Shown: positions 52,625-61,892, numbered from the stretch's first letter. The stretch is DNA of 64,000 bases from Parvibaculum sp. (GCA_030645235.1 JAUSMV010000030.1:1054001-1118000), one strand, 5' to 3'. The notes: generated by a model from the letters alone, not told the origin. Made by a program: numbers and translations.

Positions 52625-54523
52625 TCAGGGCATCACGATCTCAAACCAGAAATTGAAATAGTCAAACAGCGCGATGAGATCGCTCACTGACTTTGTATTG
52701 CCCTTAACGTTTGCCTCACCCTTGGCCACGAGATCGTCAATCTTTGCTTCACCAAGGACGAGCTGCACAAAGCTCAGACGCGACAGGGAAACCGTCGCAT
52801 CGGCTTTGGCGTCCTGCTTGTCCTTAAAGTGATGCAGCACAGCGTTTTCGAGCGTGACGAGATATTTTTCGCGCGTGTCCGTGAACTCAAAATTGAGCAC
52901 GATATAGGCCGCGCCCGCCTTCGGTCCGTTGAGACGCACGGACAATGAATCGAGCAACTGCTCGACGGGAAGCTCGCGGATCTGGCCCGCCCCGCCGATA
53001 CCCTGTCCCATGGCGGGCGCGCGCGGATTGCGTAGTTCCATTGCCGCCGTGAGATAGAAGCCACGCCACGGTCCGCTTTCGGCCTGATAGCCAAGCTGCT
53101 CCAGCGCGTCGGCCTGCAGGTGACGTGCATCGGCATTCGCCGGATCGGCGAAGACGAGATGATTGCCGATTTCTGCGACCCAACGATAGTCGCCCTTGTC
53201 ATAGGCCGCGCGCGCATGGGCGAGGAGCTTGTCAGACCCGCCCGCAAGCTCGACATAGCGTTTGCCTGCTTCGACCGGCGGCAGCTTGTGCAGGTTCGCG
53301 GGGTTGCCGTCGAACCAGCCGAGATAACGCTGATAGACGGCCTTGGCGTTGTGATTGAGCGTGCCGTAATAGCCGCGCGTGTACCATTCTTCGGCGAGCG
53401 TCGGCGGCAATGCAATTTCTTCGGCAATCTCGGTGGGCGTCAACCCGTGATTGGCAAAGCGCAAGGTCTGGTCATGCACATATTTGTACATGTCGCGCTG
53501 CTTCTTCAGGAAGTCGATGGCGACATCCGAGCCCCAGCGCGGCCAATGGTGACTGGCGAAGAGTACATCGGATTTCGCGCCGAAAAGCTCAATCGCTTCG
53601 TTGATGTAATAGGACCATGACTTCGCATCGCGTACCTGCGCGCCGCGCGGCGTGTAGATATTGTGCATATGGCAGGAGCAATTTTCCGCCATGCAAAGCG
53701 CCTTCATCTGCGGGAAATAGAAATTCATTTCCGCAGGCGCTTCTGTGTCAGGTGTCATCTGGAAGATGATTTCAACGCCGTCAACGACGAGCTTTTCCAT
53801 TGTCTCTTTGATGAGAACGGTGGGCGGCACGAGGCTCACCTGCCCCATCGACACGGTTTTGCCGAGGCCCGCATCAACGTGACCTTTGGGACCACGCGGC
53901 AAAAGCGCGCCGTACATGTAAGTCGCGCGACGGCCCATGGCGACGCCAGCGAGCACATTCTCGCTCACCGCTTCTTTCAGAAACCCGTCAGGCGCGATGA
54001 TCGGAATGTCGCCGCGCGCCAGGTCCTCATCGGTCAGCACGCCTTTGACGCCGCCATAGTGATCAACATGGGAATGGGTGTAGATGACGCCGGTCACAGG
54101 CTTGTCGCCGCGATGGGCGCGCATGAGATCAAGGCCCGCGCGCGCGGTCTCAGATGAAATCAGCGGATCGATAATGACATAGCCTTTGTCGCCTTCGATG
54201 AAGGTGATGTTGGACAGGTCAAAATTACGCACCTGATAGATACGCTCGGTCACTTTGAAGAGACCATGGATTTTGTTGAGCTTGGCCTGACGCCAAAGGC
54301 TCGGATTGACCGTGTCGGGTGTTGCTTCTTCGTCTTCAAAGGCAAAGCCGGACATGTCCCAGACGGCGTGACCGGCCGCATTGACGATGCGTGCATCGGG
54401 GATCGTTGCGATGAAGCCGCGGGTCGAGTTTTTGAAATCTTCGTCTGACGCAGGCGGCAGCTTCTCGCGCAAATGCGCATGGGCCTGACATGTGGCGTGT
54501 GTTGCGTCTTTCGGACCTTGCAT
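52625..54523 (-). CDS. Alkyl sulfatase (SdsA1-like, metallo-beta-lactamase fold)
   Basis: A 632-residue linear alkyl sulfatase with the MBL metal motif THSHVDHYGG, a dimerisation domain (LPPTLAEEWYTRGYYGTLNHNAKAVYQRYLGWFDGNPANL) and a C-terminal SCP2-like domain. TVNPSLWRQAKLNKIHGLFKVTERIYQVRNFDLSN is family-diagnostic. It hydrolyses primary alkyl sulfates such as SDS to alcohol and sulfate. No signal peptide is seen from the ATG at 54523 (GGGGGAAG upstream), so it may be cytoplasmic. SdsA1 itself is exported. Confidence 0.92.
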   Translation of the reverse strand: MQGPKDATHATCQAHAHLREKLPPASDEDFKNSTRGFIATIPDARIVNAAGHAVWDMSGFAFEDEEATPDTVNPSLWRQAKLNKIHGLFKVTERIYQVRNFDLSNITFIEGDKGYVIIDPLISSETARAGLDLMRAHRGDKPVTGVIYTHSHVDHYGGVKGVLTDEDLARGDIPIIAPDGFLKEAVSENVLAGVAMGRRATYMYGALLPRGPKGHVDAGLGKTVSMGQVSLVPPTVLIKETMEKLVVDGVEIIFQMTPDTEAPAEMNFYFPQMKALCMAENCSCHMHNIYTPRGAQVRDAKSWSYYINEAIELFGAKSDVLFASHHWPRWGSDVAIDFLKKQRDMYKYVHDQTLRFANHGLTPTEIAEEIALPPTLAEEWYTRGYYGTLNHNAKAVYQRYLGWFDGNPANLHKLPPVEAGKRYVELAGGSDKLLAHARAAYDKGDYRWVAEIGNHLVFADPANADARHLQADALEQLGYQAESGPWRGFYLTAAMELRNPRAPAMGQGIGGAGQIRELPVEQLLDSLSVRLNGPKAGAAYIVLNFEFTDTREKYLVTLENAVLHHFKDKQDAKADATVSLSRLSFVQLVLGEAKIDDLVAKGEANVKGNTKSVSDLIALFDYFNFWFEIVMP

Positions 54524-54613
54524 CGCTTCCCCCAGTTTTAGGTGCCGATCACCTGTCGGCTTAACGGCGAGATTAGCCCGACAAGGGACCAAGTACAAAG
54601 CATCCCTTGGGGC

Positions 54614-54644
54614 TTGACCTTCCAGTGACAGGAAGGACTAGGGT
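54614..54644 (+). promoter_or_regulatory. CueR-type copper-responsive promoter
   Basis: TTGACC (54614-54619) and TAGGGT (54639-54644) are 19 bases apart, with the dyad CCTTCC-N7-GGAAGG (54618-54623 and 54631-54636) inside the spacer. An overlong spacer with this dyad is the hallmark of CueR/MerR-family promoters. It precedes the copper ATPase gene by 35 bases. No cueR gene is in the window. Confidence 0.85.
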
Positions 54645-54679
54645 GTCTACCAATGAGAAAATCAAACCGGTAGTTCAGG

Positions 54680-57010
54680 ATGGATAAGCACACCCACGAT
54701 CATTGCAACCACGGGCACGGAGCCGCGCCGGACAAGGCCAAAGATGTTGTCTGCGGCATGAGTGTGACCATCGAAGGTGCGAAGCATCAGATGGTGCATC
54801 AGGGCAAAACCTATTATTTCTGCAGCGCCGGTTGCCGTCAGAAGTTTGAAGCCGACCCGCAAAACTATCTGACACCCAAGCATGATGAACCACCCGTGCC
54901 TGCGGGCACGATATTCACCTGCCCGATGCATCCTGAAGTCCAACAAATCGGACCCGGCTCCTGCCCCAAATGCGGCATGGCGCTCGAACCCATGATGCCG
55001 TCGCTTGATGAGGCCCCCAATCACGAACTCATCGACATGCAGCGACGCTTCATTGTGAGTGCCGTGCTGGGTATGCCGCTTGTTGTGTTTAACATGGGCG
55101 GCCATGCCGGATTTTTCAGCGCGCTGATGGGCCAGGCGCAATGGATTGAAGCGGCGCTGGCGACCCCCGTTGTGCTTTGGTGCGGCGCGCCTTTCTTTGT
55201 GCGCGGCTGGGCCTCGCTCGTCACGCGCCATTTCAATATGTTCACGCTGATCGCGCTCGGCACAGGCATCGCTTGGAGCTACAGCATGGTCGCAATGCTT
55301 GCGCCGCAGCTGTTTCCCGCCGGCTTTCGCAATCATATGGGAGAGGTGCCGGTTTATTTTGAAGCCGCCGCCGTCATTACGCTTCTTGTGCTGCTGGGGC
55401 AAGTTCTCGAACTCAAAGCCCGCGAACGCACGGGCGGCGCCATTCGGGCATTGCTTGATCTCGCGCCGAAGACAGCTAGACGTTTAGGCAAAGACGGCTC
55501 GGAACAGGACATCGACTTATCGGACGTGCATGTCGGCGATGAGCTGCGCGTACGACCCGGCGATCAGGTGCCGGTCGACGGCGTGATCCTTTCAGGCGAA
55601 GGCACGATCGATCAATCGATGATGACAGGCGAGCCTTTGCCCGTGCAGCGCGGCGTGGGTGAGCATGTATTGGCTGCGACGCTCAATCAGGCGGGCAGCT
55701 TTGTCATGCGCGCCGACAAAGTGGGCGCGGAGACAACCTTGTCGCGCATTGTGCAACTCGTGGCAGACGCCCAGCGCTCGCGCGCACCGGTACAGGCTCT
55801 CGTCGATCAGGTCGCAAGCTGGTTTGTGCCGCTGGTGCTGGCGTCTGCCGCTCTCGCTTTCGCAGTATGGGCGACCGTGGGACCGGAGCCGCGTCTCTCT
55901 TATGGCTTGGTCGCTGCCATTGCCGTTCTCATCATTGCCTGCCCCTGTGCGCTCGGTCTTGCGACACCCATGTCAATCATGGTGGGCATGGGGCGCGGGG
56001 CGCGCGCCGGTGTCTTGGTGCGCAACGCTGATGCGCTGCAAATGATGGAGCGCGTTGATACTCTGGTGATCGACAAAACCGGTACGCTGACGGAGGGACG
56101 TCCCTCACTTGTCGCCGTCGGTGTTGCTCCTGAACACAAAGAAAATGATGTGCTGCGCCTCGCGGCATCCCTTGAACGCGGCTCGGAGCATCCGTTGGCG
56201 GCTGCCATTGTGAGTGCTGCCACAGAGCGCGGTCTCGACATTCCCGCCTATACCGACTTCCGCAATGAAAACGGCAAAGGCGCGGCAGGGCTTGTGGAGG
56301 GCAAGCACCTCACAATCGGAAGCGCGCGCTTTCTCACCGAGAGCGGCGCTGATGTATCAGCCTTTGCGACTGATGCAAAGCACGCGGCGGAACAAGGTGC
56401 CACCGTGATTTTTCTCGCGATTGAAAATCAGGCGGCCGCCTATTTTGTTTTGGCTGACAAAGTGAAGTCCACAGCGGTACCCGCACTCGCAGCTCTGCGC
56501 GAGCAGGGATTGCACGTCATCATGGCCACGGGCGACGGCAAGGCGACAGCGGATGCTGTTGCAAAATCGCTCGGCATTGACGAGGTGCTGGCCGAAGCCT
56601 TGCCTGCCGACAAGGCGGTGCTGATTGCGAAACTGCGCAGCGAAGGCCGCATTGTTGCGATGGCCGGTGACGGGATCAATGACGCACCGGCTCTGGCAGA
56701 GGCTCATATCGGCATTGCCATGGGCACGGGCAGCGACATCGCCATGCAGTCGGCAGGCGTGACGCTCTTGCATGGTGATCTCAACGGGATTGTGAAAGCG
56801 CGGACTTTGTCACATGCGACCATGCGCAATATCCGCTTAAACCTGCTCTTTGCCTTTGCCTATAACGCGGCAGGCGTGCCCGTTGCGGCGGGGCTTCTTT
56901 ATCCGGCGTTCGGAATTTTGCTGACGCCTGTTATGGCGGCAGCGGCGATGGCGCTGTCATCGGTCAGCGTCATCGCCAATGCGTTACGGTTGCAGCGGTT
57001 GAAGCTTTAG
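54680..57010 (+). CDS. copA: Copper-translocating P1B-type ATPase
   Basis: A 776-residue P1B-ATPase that exports Cu(I). The N-terminus carries a His-rich start (MDKHTHDHCNHGHG), a YHS domain (CGMSVTIEGAKHQMVHQGKTYYFCSAGCRQKF) and a heavy-metal-binding segment (TFTCPMHPEVQQIGPGSCPKCGM), in place of HMA domains. IACPCALGLATP is the transmembrane metal site, DKTGTLTEG the phosphorylation site, and GDGINDAPAL the hinge. A CueR-type promoter sits just upstream. Confidence 0.95.
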   Translation: MDKHTHDHCNHGHGAAPDKAKDVVCGMSVTIEGAKHQMVHQGKTYYFCSAGCRQKFEADPQNYLTPKHDEPPVPAGTIFTCPMHPEVQQIGPGSCPKCGMALEPMMPSLDEAPNHELIDMQRRFIVSAVLGMPLVVFNMGGHAGFFSALMGQAQWIEAALATPVVLWCGAPFFVRGWASLVTRHFNMFTLIALGTGIAWSYSMVAMLAPQLFPAGFRNHMGEVPVYFEAAAVITLLVLLGQVLELKARERTGGAIRALLDLAPKTARRLGKDGSEQDIDLSDVHVGDELRVRPGDQVPVDGVILSGEGTIDQSMMTGEPLPVQRGVGEHVLAATLNQAGSFVMRADKVGAETTLSRIVQLVADAQRSRAPVQALVDQVASWFVPLVLASAALAFAVWATVGPEPRLSYGLVAAIAVLIIACPCALGLATPMSIMVGMGRGARAGVLVRNADALQMMERVDTLVIDKTGTLTEGRPSLVAVGVAPEHKENDVLRLAASLERGSEHPLAAAIVSAATERGLDIPAYTDFRNENGKGAAGLVEGKHLTIGSARFLTESGADVSAFATDAKHAAEQGATVIFLAIENQAAAYFVLADKVKSTAVPALAALREQGLHVIMATGDGKATADAVAKSLGIDEVLAEALPADKAVLIAKLRSEGRIVAMAGDGINDAPALAEAHIGIAMGTGSDIAMQSAGVTLLHGDLNGIVKARTLSHATMRNIRLNLLFAFAYNAAGVPVAAGLLYPAFGILLTPVMAAAAMALSSVSVIANALRLQRLKL

Positions 57011-57023
57011 TTCACGACACGCC

Positions 57024-57536
57024 CTAGTTAACAACGCGCCATGAGCCGTCGGGCTGCTGGCAGGCTGTGCCGTAGCCATAGGTCATCCGGCCGCCAATAT
57101 TGGCCTGCGACTGATACTCGCGGCAATACTGGCCCGACTGCGTCTGATAGATGTCGGAAGACGGCGTCGCCTGAATGGGCTGATTATAGCCGTAGTTTGA
57201 GCCATAGACGGGCGCGGGCGCATAGACCGGCTGGGCATAGGACGGCTGGCTCGCGGCAGACATCACCGCTGCGCCAAGGATCACACCACCGATCAGCGCG
57301 ATAGCGGCAAGGCCGTCATCACCGCCACGACGTCCACCACCATGATGGCCGCCACCGTGATAGCCGCCGCCATGGCTGTAACCACCACCGCCGCCACCCC
57401 AACCGCCGCCACCGCCGCCGCCATGACGGCCGCCGGCATAGGCAGGCACGCTCAGGGCCATTGATGTTGCAGCCACCAGTGCCACGGCCATGGCCGTGGA
57501 TTTCAGCGCCTTGCGGGATTTGAGAAATGTACTCAT
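57024..57536 (-). CDS. Exported Gly/His-rich protein with 17-kDa-antigen-like C-terminus
   Basis: A 170-residue protein with a signal peptide (MSTFLKSRKALKSTAMAVALVAATSMALSVPAYA), then a Gly/His repeat region (GGRHGGGGGGGWGG...HHGGGRRGG), a hydrophobic segment, a Tyr/Pro-rich linker and YCREYQSQANIGGRMTYGYGTACQQPDGSWRVVN. That last part recurs in many alphaproteobacterial surface proteins. The His-rich part could bind metal, which fits the adjacent copper ATPase, but this is inference. The ATG at 57536 is preferred over the track start. Confidence 0.75.
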   Translation of the reverse strand: MSTFLKSRKALKSTAMAVALVAATSMALSVPAYAGGRHGGGGGGGWGGGGGGYSHGGGYHGGGHHGGGRRGGDDGLAAIALIGGVILGAAVMSAASQPSYAQPVYAPAPVYGSNYGYNQPIQATPSSDIYQTQSGQYCREYQSQANIGGRMTYGYGTACQQPDGSWRVVN

Positions 57537-57650
57537 CGAACCAACTCCTGGCAGACTATTCCTTGAGGCGGGTGCCGTGCCTGGGGGTTCAGGTGTCGGA
57601 TCGCCTTTTGTCATACCGGTATAGGGGGTACTGCCTGAACGCCACCTGAA

Positions 57651-57683
57651 CAAAAAAGGCCGCTCCGGTTGCCCGGAACGGCC
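57651..57683 (-). terminator. Intrinsic terminator after the aldehyde dehydrogenase gene
   Basis: On the minus strand GGCCGTTCCGG and CCGGAGCGGCC form a stem with a GCAA loop, followed by TTTTTTG. It ends the four-gene monooxygenase-to-ALDH operon. Confidence 0.9.
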
Positions 57684-57704
57684 GATTTCTGAGGCTTATA
57701 TCAC

Positions 57705-59108
57705 TTAGCGGGCGACGTTGATGACCTGAAGCTGGGTGAACTCAGCCAGACCTTCTTCGCCAAGCTCCGTGCCGAGACCGGACATTTTCGAACCGCCGAA
57801 GGGAATATTCGGTGCGAGTTCAGCGTGTTTATTGACCCAGACTGAGCCCGACTCCATCTGTAAGGCGAGCTTATAGGCGCGGTCAGGATTGGACGACCAG
57901 ACCGAGCCGCCAAGGCCATAAGGCGAGGCATTGGCACGGGCGACCGCATCTTCGGGATCAGAATATTTGATCACCGGCAGGACGGGGCCGAACTGTTCTT
58001 CGTCCACCAGACGCGTACCGTCCGTGATGTCGCGCACGATGGTCGGCTGGATGAAGAAACCGGCACCCGACATTTTCTCGCCGCCCGCGATGACCTTGCC
58101 ATGCTTCTTCGCATCGGCAATGACTTCGCTCACCTTGTCATATTGCATTTTGTTTTGCAGCGGCCCGAGTTGCGTGCCCTGCTTCAAACCATCGCCGACA
58201 ATCGCGGCGTTCGCCAGGATCGCCAGCTCGTCGCACATTTCATCATAGATCGATTCATGCACATAAAGCCGCTTCATCGCGATGCAGACCTGACCATTGT
58301 TCTGGAAAGCGCTCTGGAACAAAGCAGGCGCCATCTTTTTCGGATCAACGTCATCAAGCACAATGCCCGCATCATTGCCGCCAAGCTCAAGCGTGATGCG
58401 CTTCAATGTAGCAGCGGCTCCCGCCATGACTTTGGAGCCGGTGGCGGTTGAACCCGTAAAGGAGATCTTGCGCACATCGGGATGGGCGGTCAGCGCACCG
58501 CCGAGATCATTCGCATCCGTGATGATGTTGACGACACCGGCAGGCAGAATGTCTTTGATGAGTTCGCCAAGGCGCAGCGATGTCAGCGGCGTTGTCGGCG
58601 CGGGCTTCAACACGATGGTGTTGCCTGCGAGAAGGGCTGGCGGCAGTTTGAACGACATCAGGATCATCGGGAAGTTCCACGGCACGATCGCGCCTATAAC
58701 GCCGAGTGGCTTCCTGTGCAGTTCCACCTTGCGGCCTTCGCTGTCGTCGATAACTTTAATCGGCAGATCAAGCGCCGTGAAATAGCGGAAGAAAGCGGCG
58801 GTGCCATAAACTTCGCCTGTCGCGTCCGCGAGCGGCTTGCCCTGTTCCTGTGTCAGCAGGCGCGCCAGTTCCGCACCATTGGCTTCAATCACATCGGCAA
58901 TGGCATTCAATGCTTTCTTGCGGTCAGCCATCGGGGTTTTGGACCAGGCCGGAAATGCAGCTTTGGCGGCGGCAACGGCCTGATTAAGCTGCGCCACAGA
59001 GGCGCGCGGGCATTTCGCCAGCACTTCCTCGGTCGCGGGGTTGATCACATCCATCGTCTGATCGCCTGCGACGAGCTTGCCGCCGATCAAGAGTTTGTAG
59101 TCGCTCAT
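57705..59108 (-). CDS. Aldehyde dehydrogenase (NAD(P)-dependent)
   Basis: A 467-residue ALDH. VPWNFPMILMSFKLPPALLAGNTIVLKPA is the cofactor loop, LELGGNDAGIV holds the general base Glu, and NNGQVCIAMKRLYVHE the catalytic Cys. It oxidises an aldehyde to an acid; the substrate is not clear, though its operon partners (a flavin monooxygenase, an NTF2-like protein and a kinase-like protein) suggest catabolism of a hydrophobic compound. It is the last gene of the operon, 23 bases after the phosphotransferase-like gene. Confidence 0.92.
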   Translation of the reverse strand: MSDYKLLIGGKLVAGDQTMDVINPATEEVLAKCPRASVAQLNQAVAAAKAAFPAWSKTPMADRKKALNAIADVIEANGAELARLLTQEQGKPLADATGEVYGTAAFFRYFTALDLPIKVIDDSEGRKVELHRKPLGVIGAIVPWNFPMILMSFKLPPALLAGNTIVLKPAPTTPLTSLRLGELIKDILPAGVVNIITDANDLGGALTAHPDVRKISFTGSTATGSKVMAGAAATLKRITLELGGNDAGIVLDDVDPKKMAPALFQSAFQNNGQVCIAMKRLYVHESIYDEMCDELAILANAAIVGDGLKQGTQLGPLQNKMQYDKVSEVIADAKKHGKVIAGGEKMSGAGFFIQPTIVRDITDGTRLVDEEQFGPVLPVIKYSDPEDAVARANASPYGLGGSVWSSNPDRAYKLALQMESGSVWVNKHAELAPNIPFGGSKMSGLGTELGEEGLAEFTQLQVINVAR

Positions 59109-59131
59109 TTGAAATCTCCCTGAATGGTTTT

Positions 59132-60217
59132 TTATTTCGGCAACAGCGATAAAGCATTCGTATCAAGCACGTGATCGGCACCGCCGAGCAGCATAGCAAA
59201 AAACATATCATCTCCGCGCGGCGTACGCTCCACGATCATGGAGGCCACAAACGCCATAATAAACAGCGCAAAACTGTAATGGGCATAGTTTTTCCACACA
59301 TCGTCAAATGTGAAGTCGCGGACGCCCAATTCAACGAGCTTGTTGTGATAGACTGTCAGCAGCGCCTTTTCATGCGCCCGGCGTTCCTCACGCTTCAGCG
59401 CCCCTGACATGAAATAAGACACATCATGCATACCGCAGCCAAGGCCCAGTGACTGCCAGTCAACGACTGTCAGCGGCTTGCCGCCTGCCGCCGTGCCGAA
59501 CATCATATTGTCGGGCCGGAAATCCATATGGATCAGGCATTTCGGCCCCTGATAGCCGAAACGGTAATGCTCAAAATTGCGGATGAGCGCGTCGCCGATT
59601 TCGATGCAATGGGGCGGGATACGCGTTGTGTACCGTTCCTGAAAAGCCGCCCAAAGGGTCACAAACAATTCGCCCGTGGTGATGGGCGCTGCCGCCTTCG
59701 TGTCGGTGATCCAGGCGAGGTCTTCAAGCGAGCTGTCACCCCAATGCGACGCGTGAAGCTTCGCCGCTTCAATGAGCGCCAGTTCTGTCTGGTGCAGGCT
59801 TACGCCTTTCATCTGGTCGCCCTGCTCGGCTGGCGCGAGGTCTTCCATCATCAGCACAAATTCGCTGGTCTCAGGATCAACATCGGCATGAAGGCAGGTG
59901 GGTGTGGAGATGAGCGCTTTGGGTGCCAGCAAATGATAGAAATTCACTTCGCGGATATAGTTGCCGAAATTGACGCCCGTTGCGCGGCTCTCTTCGTCGG
60001 ATGAGGGAAACTTGCCGACAATGGTGCGCGGCGCGTTGCCTGAGACGCCCTGATATTCCATCGTAAAACGCACACTCTCGCCGACCTGCCCCGTGCCGAC
60101 GCGCTTGGCGGTAAAATCTTTGACGCTCGCCTTATAACCGCCACGGCGCAGCACTTCCGTGAGCCAGGGTGCTGTCACTTGGGCCGGTCGCAGGATCGGC
60201 AGATCGGAAGTCGTCAT
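59132..60217 (-). CDS. Aminoglycoside phosphotransferase-like kinase family protein
   Basis: A 361-residue protein of the APH/ecdysteroid-kinase-like group. The catalytic loop HMDFRPDNMMFG has the DxRPxN pattern, and VVDWQSLGLGCGMHDVSYFM supplies the metal-binding Asp. Such proteins often occur in lipid and steroid catabolic operons of actinobacteria and alphaproteobacteria, where they may phosphorylate a small molecule or act as accessory proteins. It lies between the NTF2-like and ALDH genes. Confidence 0.85.
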   Translation of the reverse strand: MTTSDLPILRPAQVTAPWLTEVLRRGGYKASVKDFTAKRVGTGQVGESVRFTMEYQGVSGNAPRTIVGKFPSSDEESRATGVNFGNYIREVNFYHLLAPKALISTPTCLHADVDPETSEFVLMMEDLAPAEQGDQMKGVSLHQTELALIEAAKLHASHWGDSSLEDLAWITDTKAAAPITTGELFVTLWAAFQERYTTRIPPHCIEIGDALIRNFEHYRFGYQGPKCLIHMDFRPDNMMFGTAAGGKPLTVVDWQSLGLGCGMHDVSYFMSGALKREERRAHEKALLTVYHNKLVELGVRDFTFDDVWKNYAHYSFALFIMAFVASMIVERTPRGDDMFFAMLLGGADHVLDTNALSLLPK

Positions 60218-60254
60218 TCCTCGTCCCCGTTTTCTTTTTATTTTTTAATTGGTC

Positions 60255-60623
60255 TTACGGCAGTTTTTCCACCGGATGCACATAGACTTCGTTCAATGTG
60301 ATTTCATTGCCCTTCAGCACCACGAGATCAAAACCGCGCATATAGGTCTTCGTGCCATCGGCCGCGCTGATCGTGCAATACCAGCGCCCTGCATAGCCAT
60401 TATGCGTCGCCCATGTTTCATGCGGCACATAGTTCATCGGCGGCGTGCTCTCAAAAAGCTTGGTCAGGTATCCGCGCAAGGCTTCGCGGCCCTTCAAACC
60501 GTTCGGCACCGACGGATCGCAATAGACTGTGTCCTGCGAATAAAACATCACCAGCTCAGCAACGTTCTTGTCGGACCAGGCTTTGAGCCAGCGCGCATTA
60601 AAGTCAATAATATCAACACTCAT
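60255..60623 (-). CDS. NTF2-like (SnoaL-type) protein
   Basis: A 122-residue protein with the cone-shaped NTF2 fold pattern: MSVDIIDFNARWLKAWSDKNVAELVMFYSQDTVYCDPSVPNGLKGREALRGYL at the start and TYMRGFDLVVLKGNEITLNEVYVHPVEKL at the end. SnoaL-like members act as isomerases, hydrolases or hydroxylase partners on polyketides and terpenes. It begins 5 bases after the FAD monooxygenase stop, so the two probably act on the same compound. Confidence 0.83.
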   Translation of the reverse strand: MSVDIIDFNARWLKAWSDKNVAELVMFYSQDTVYCDPSVPNGLKGREALRGYLTKLFESTPPMNYVPHETWATHNGYAGRWYCTISAADGTKTYMRGFDLVVLKGNEITLNEVYVHPVEKLP

Positions 60624-60628
60624 TCGCG

Positions 60629-61864
60629 TCAGCCTTCCAGAACACGTGTGCGGTGTTCAGGTGTGAACACTTCGGGCGGCAGCATTTCAGGACCAACCAT
60701 CACAGCACCGGCATGGGCGCCGAGCATCGGATCGGCGATGCTGCGCGCGTGATAGCTCGCACGACGCGCACGCGCCTCATCGCTGAATTCTGCGTCAAGC
60801 ACTGACGTCAATTCAGCAGCAAAGCGCAAACGACGCATGCGTTCGCAACGCTCTTCGGCATAAGGCGCAAAGAGCGCAGGCGTCCAGTCCGTCGCGCCAT
60901 TCAGCAACTCGCTGACAATACGCACATCGCGGTACGTGATCGACAGACCCTGACCCACAATCGGATCGTTCCAACCGGCGGCGTCACCGACAAGCACGGC
61001 ACCCTCTGCGAATGGTTCATCCGTCCAGGCGTCATTGTTGAAATAGCTGCGCAACGGCCCCGCCTGTTTGCCATCGGCCAAATGACGATTTTCGGGCGAG
61101 CAATTCATGCGGAACGCAGCAAGGAAATTTGCCGCGCCGTCTTCACCGGCAAAGCGACGACGATCATCGAGCGAATAAGAGCCATAGATGCGCACGCGGC
61201 CATCGCCCTGCGGAAAGGCGAGAAAGGCGAAATCGCCTTCGGTGCCGATGGCCTGTTTCGTATCGTTCCAGCCTTTGGCACCTTCAACCAGCATACCGCC
61301 GAACATGTGATGGGGTTTGTTCTGATGGAGCGTGATGCCAGCGGCAGAGCGCGTCGCCGATGAGCGACCGTCGGCGCCGATCACGAGCCGCGCAGTGGCG
61401 CTCGATTGCATATTGTTATGCACATAAGTGACGGACGGGTTCGCGCCCAGTTCAATCGCGTTCACTTCAACGCCGCGCAAAGCGGTGACGCCATGGCGTC
61501 CCGCTTCATCAAACAATGTCTGGCAATGATGCGGATGACCGATGCAAAGCGGGCCCGCCACATTGGGCAGCATCACGTCGAGCGGCATCGCAACAGCTTC
61601 TGACTCTTCGATTGATCGCGTCTCATCATACGTCACATGGGTTTTCAGATGATGGCCGCCCGCCGCGCGCAGCAGATCATAAAGCCCGACGCGCTGCGTC
61701 TCGACCACGCCCCAGGGCGCTATCCATTCGCCGCGCACCTGATCTTCAAAAACGGTCGATTTTTCCAGCAGCAGAACTTTGGATCCCGCCTTCGCCATCG
61801 TGACGGCCAGCGCCGAGCCGCCGATGCCGCCGCCGACAATGATGAGATCGTAATGGTTGCTCAT
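60629..61864 (-). CDS. FAD-dependent monooxygenase/oxidoreductase (PHBH-like)
   Basis: A 411-residue flavoprotein of the p-hydroxybenzoate hydroxylase-like group. LIIVGGGIGGSALAVTMAKAGSKVLLLEKS is the Rossmann dinucleotide motif, LVIGADGRSSATR the DG motif, and VLVGDAAGWNDPIVGQGLSITYRDV the GD motif. It probably hydroxylates or epoxidises an aromatic or terpenoid substrate. It is the first gene of a four-gene minus-strand operon, divergent from an Old Yellow Enzyme gene, with repeated TTGGCGC sites between them. Confidence 0.9.
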   Translation of the reverse strand: MSNHYDLIIVGGGIGGSALAVTMAKAGSKVLLLEKSTVFEDQVRGEWIAPWGVVETQRVGLYDLLRAAGGHHLKTHVTYDETRSIEESEAVAMPLDVMLPNVAGPLCIGHPHHCQTLFDEAGRHGVTALRGVEVNAIELGANPSVTYVHNNMQSSATARLVIGADGRSSATRSAAGITLHQNKPHHMFGGMLVEGAKGWNDTKQAIGTEGDFAFLAFPQGDGRVRIYGSYSLDDRRRFAGEDGAANFLAAFRMNCSPENRHLADGKQAGPLRSYFNNDAWTDEPFAEGAVLVGDAAGWNDPIVGQGLSITYRDVRIVSELLNGATDWTPALFAPYAEERCERMRRLRFAAELTSVLDAEFSDEARARRASYHARSIADPMLGAHAGAVMVGPEMLPPEVFTPEHRTRVLEG

Positions 61865-61892
61865 GTGATGCTGACCTCCCCGTCCGCATGCC

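Noticed and set aside
57300-57440. Low-complexity GCC/CAC repeats resembling a tandem array
   Set aside because: They encode the Gly/His-rich region of the exported protein; not a CRISPR or independent repeat.
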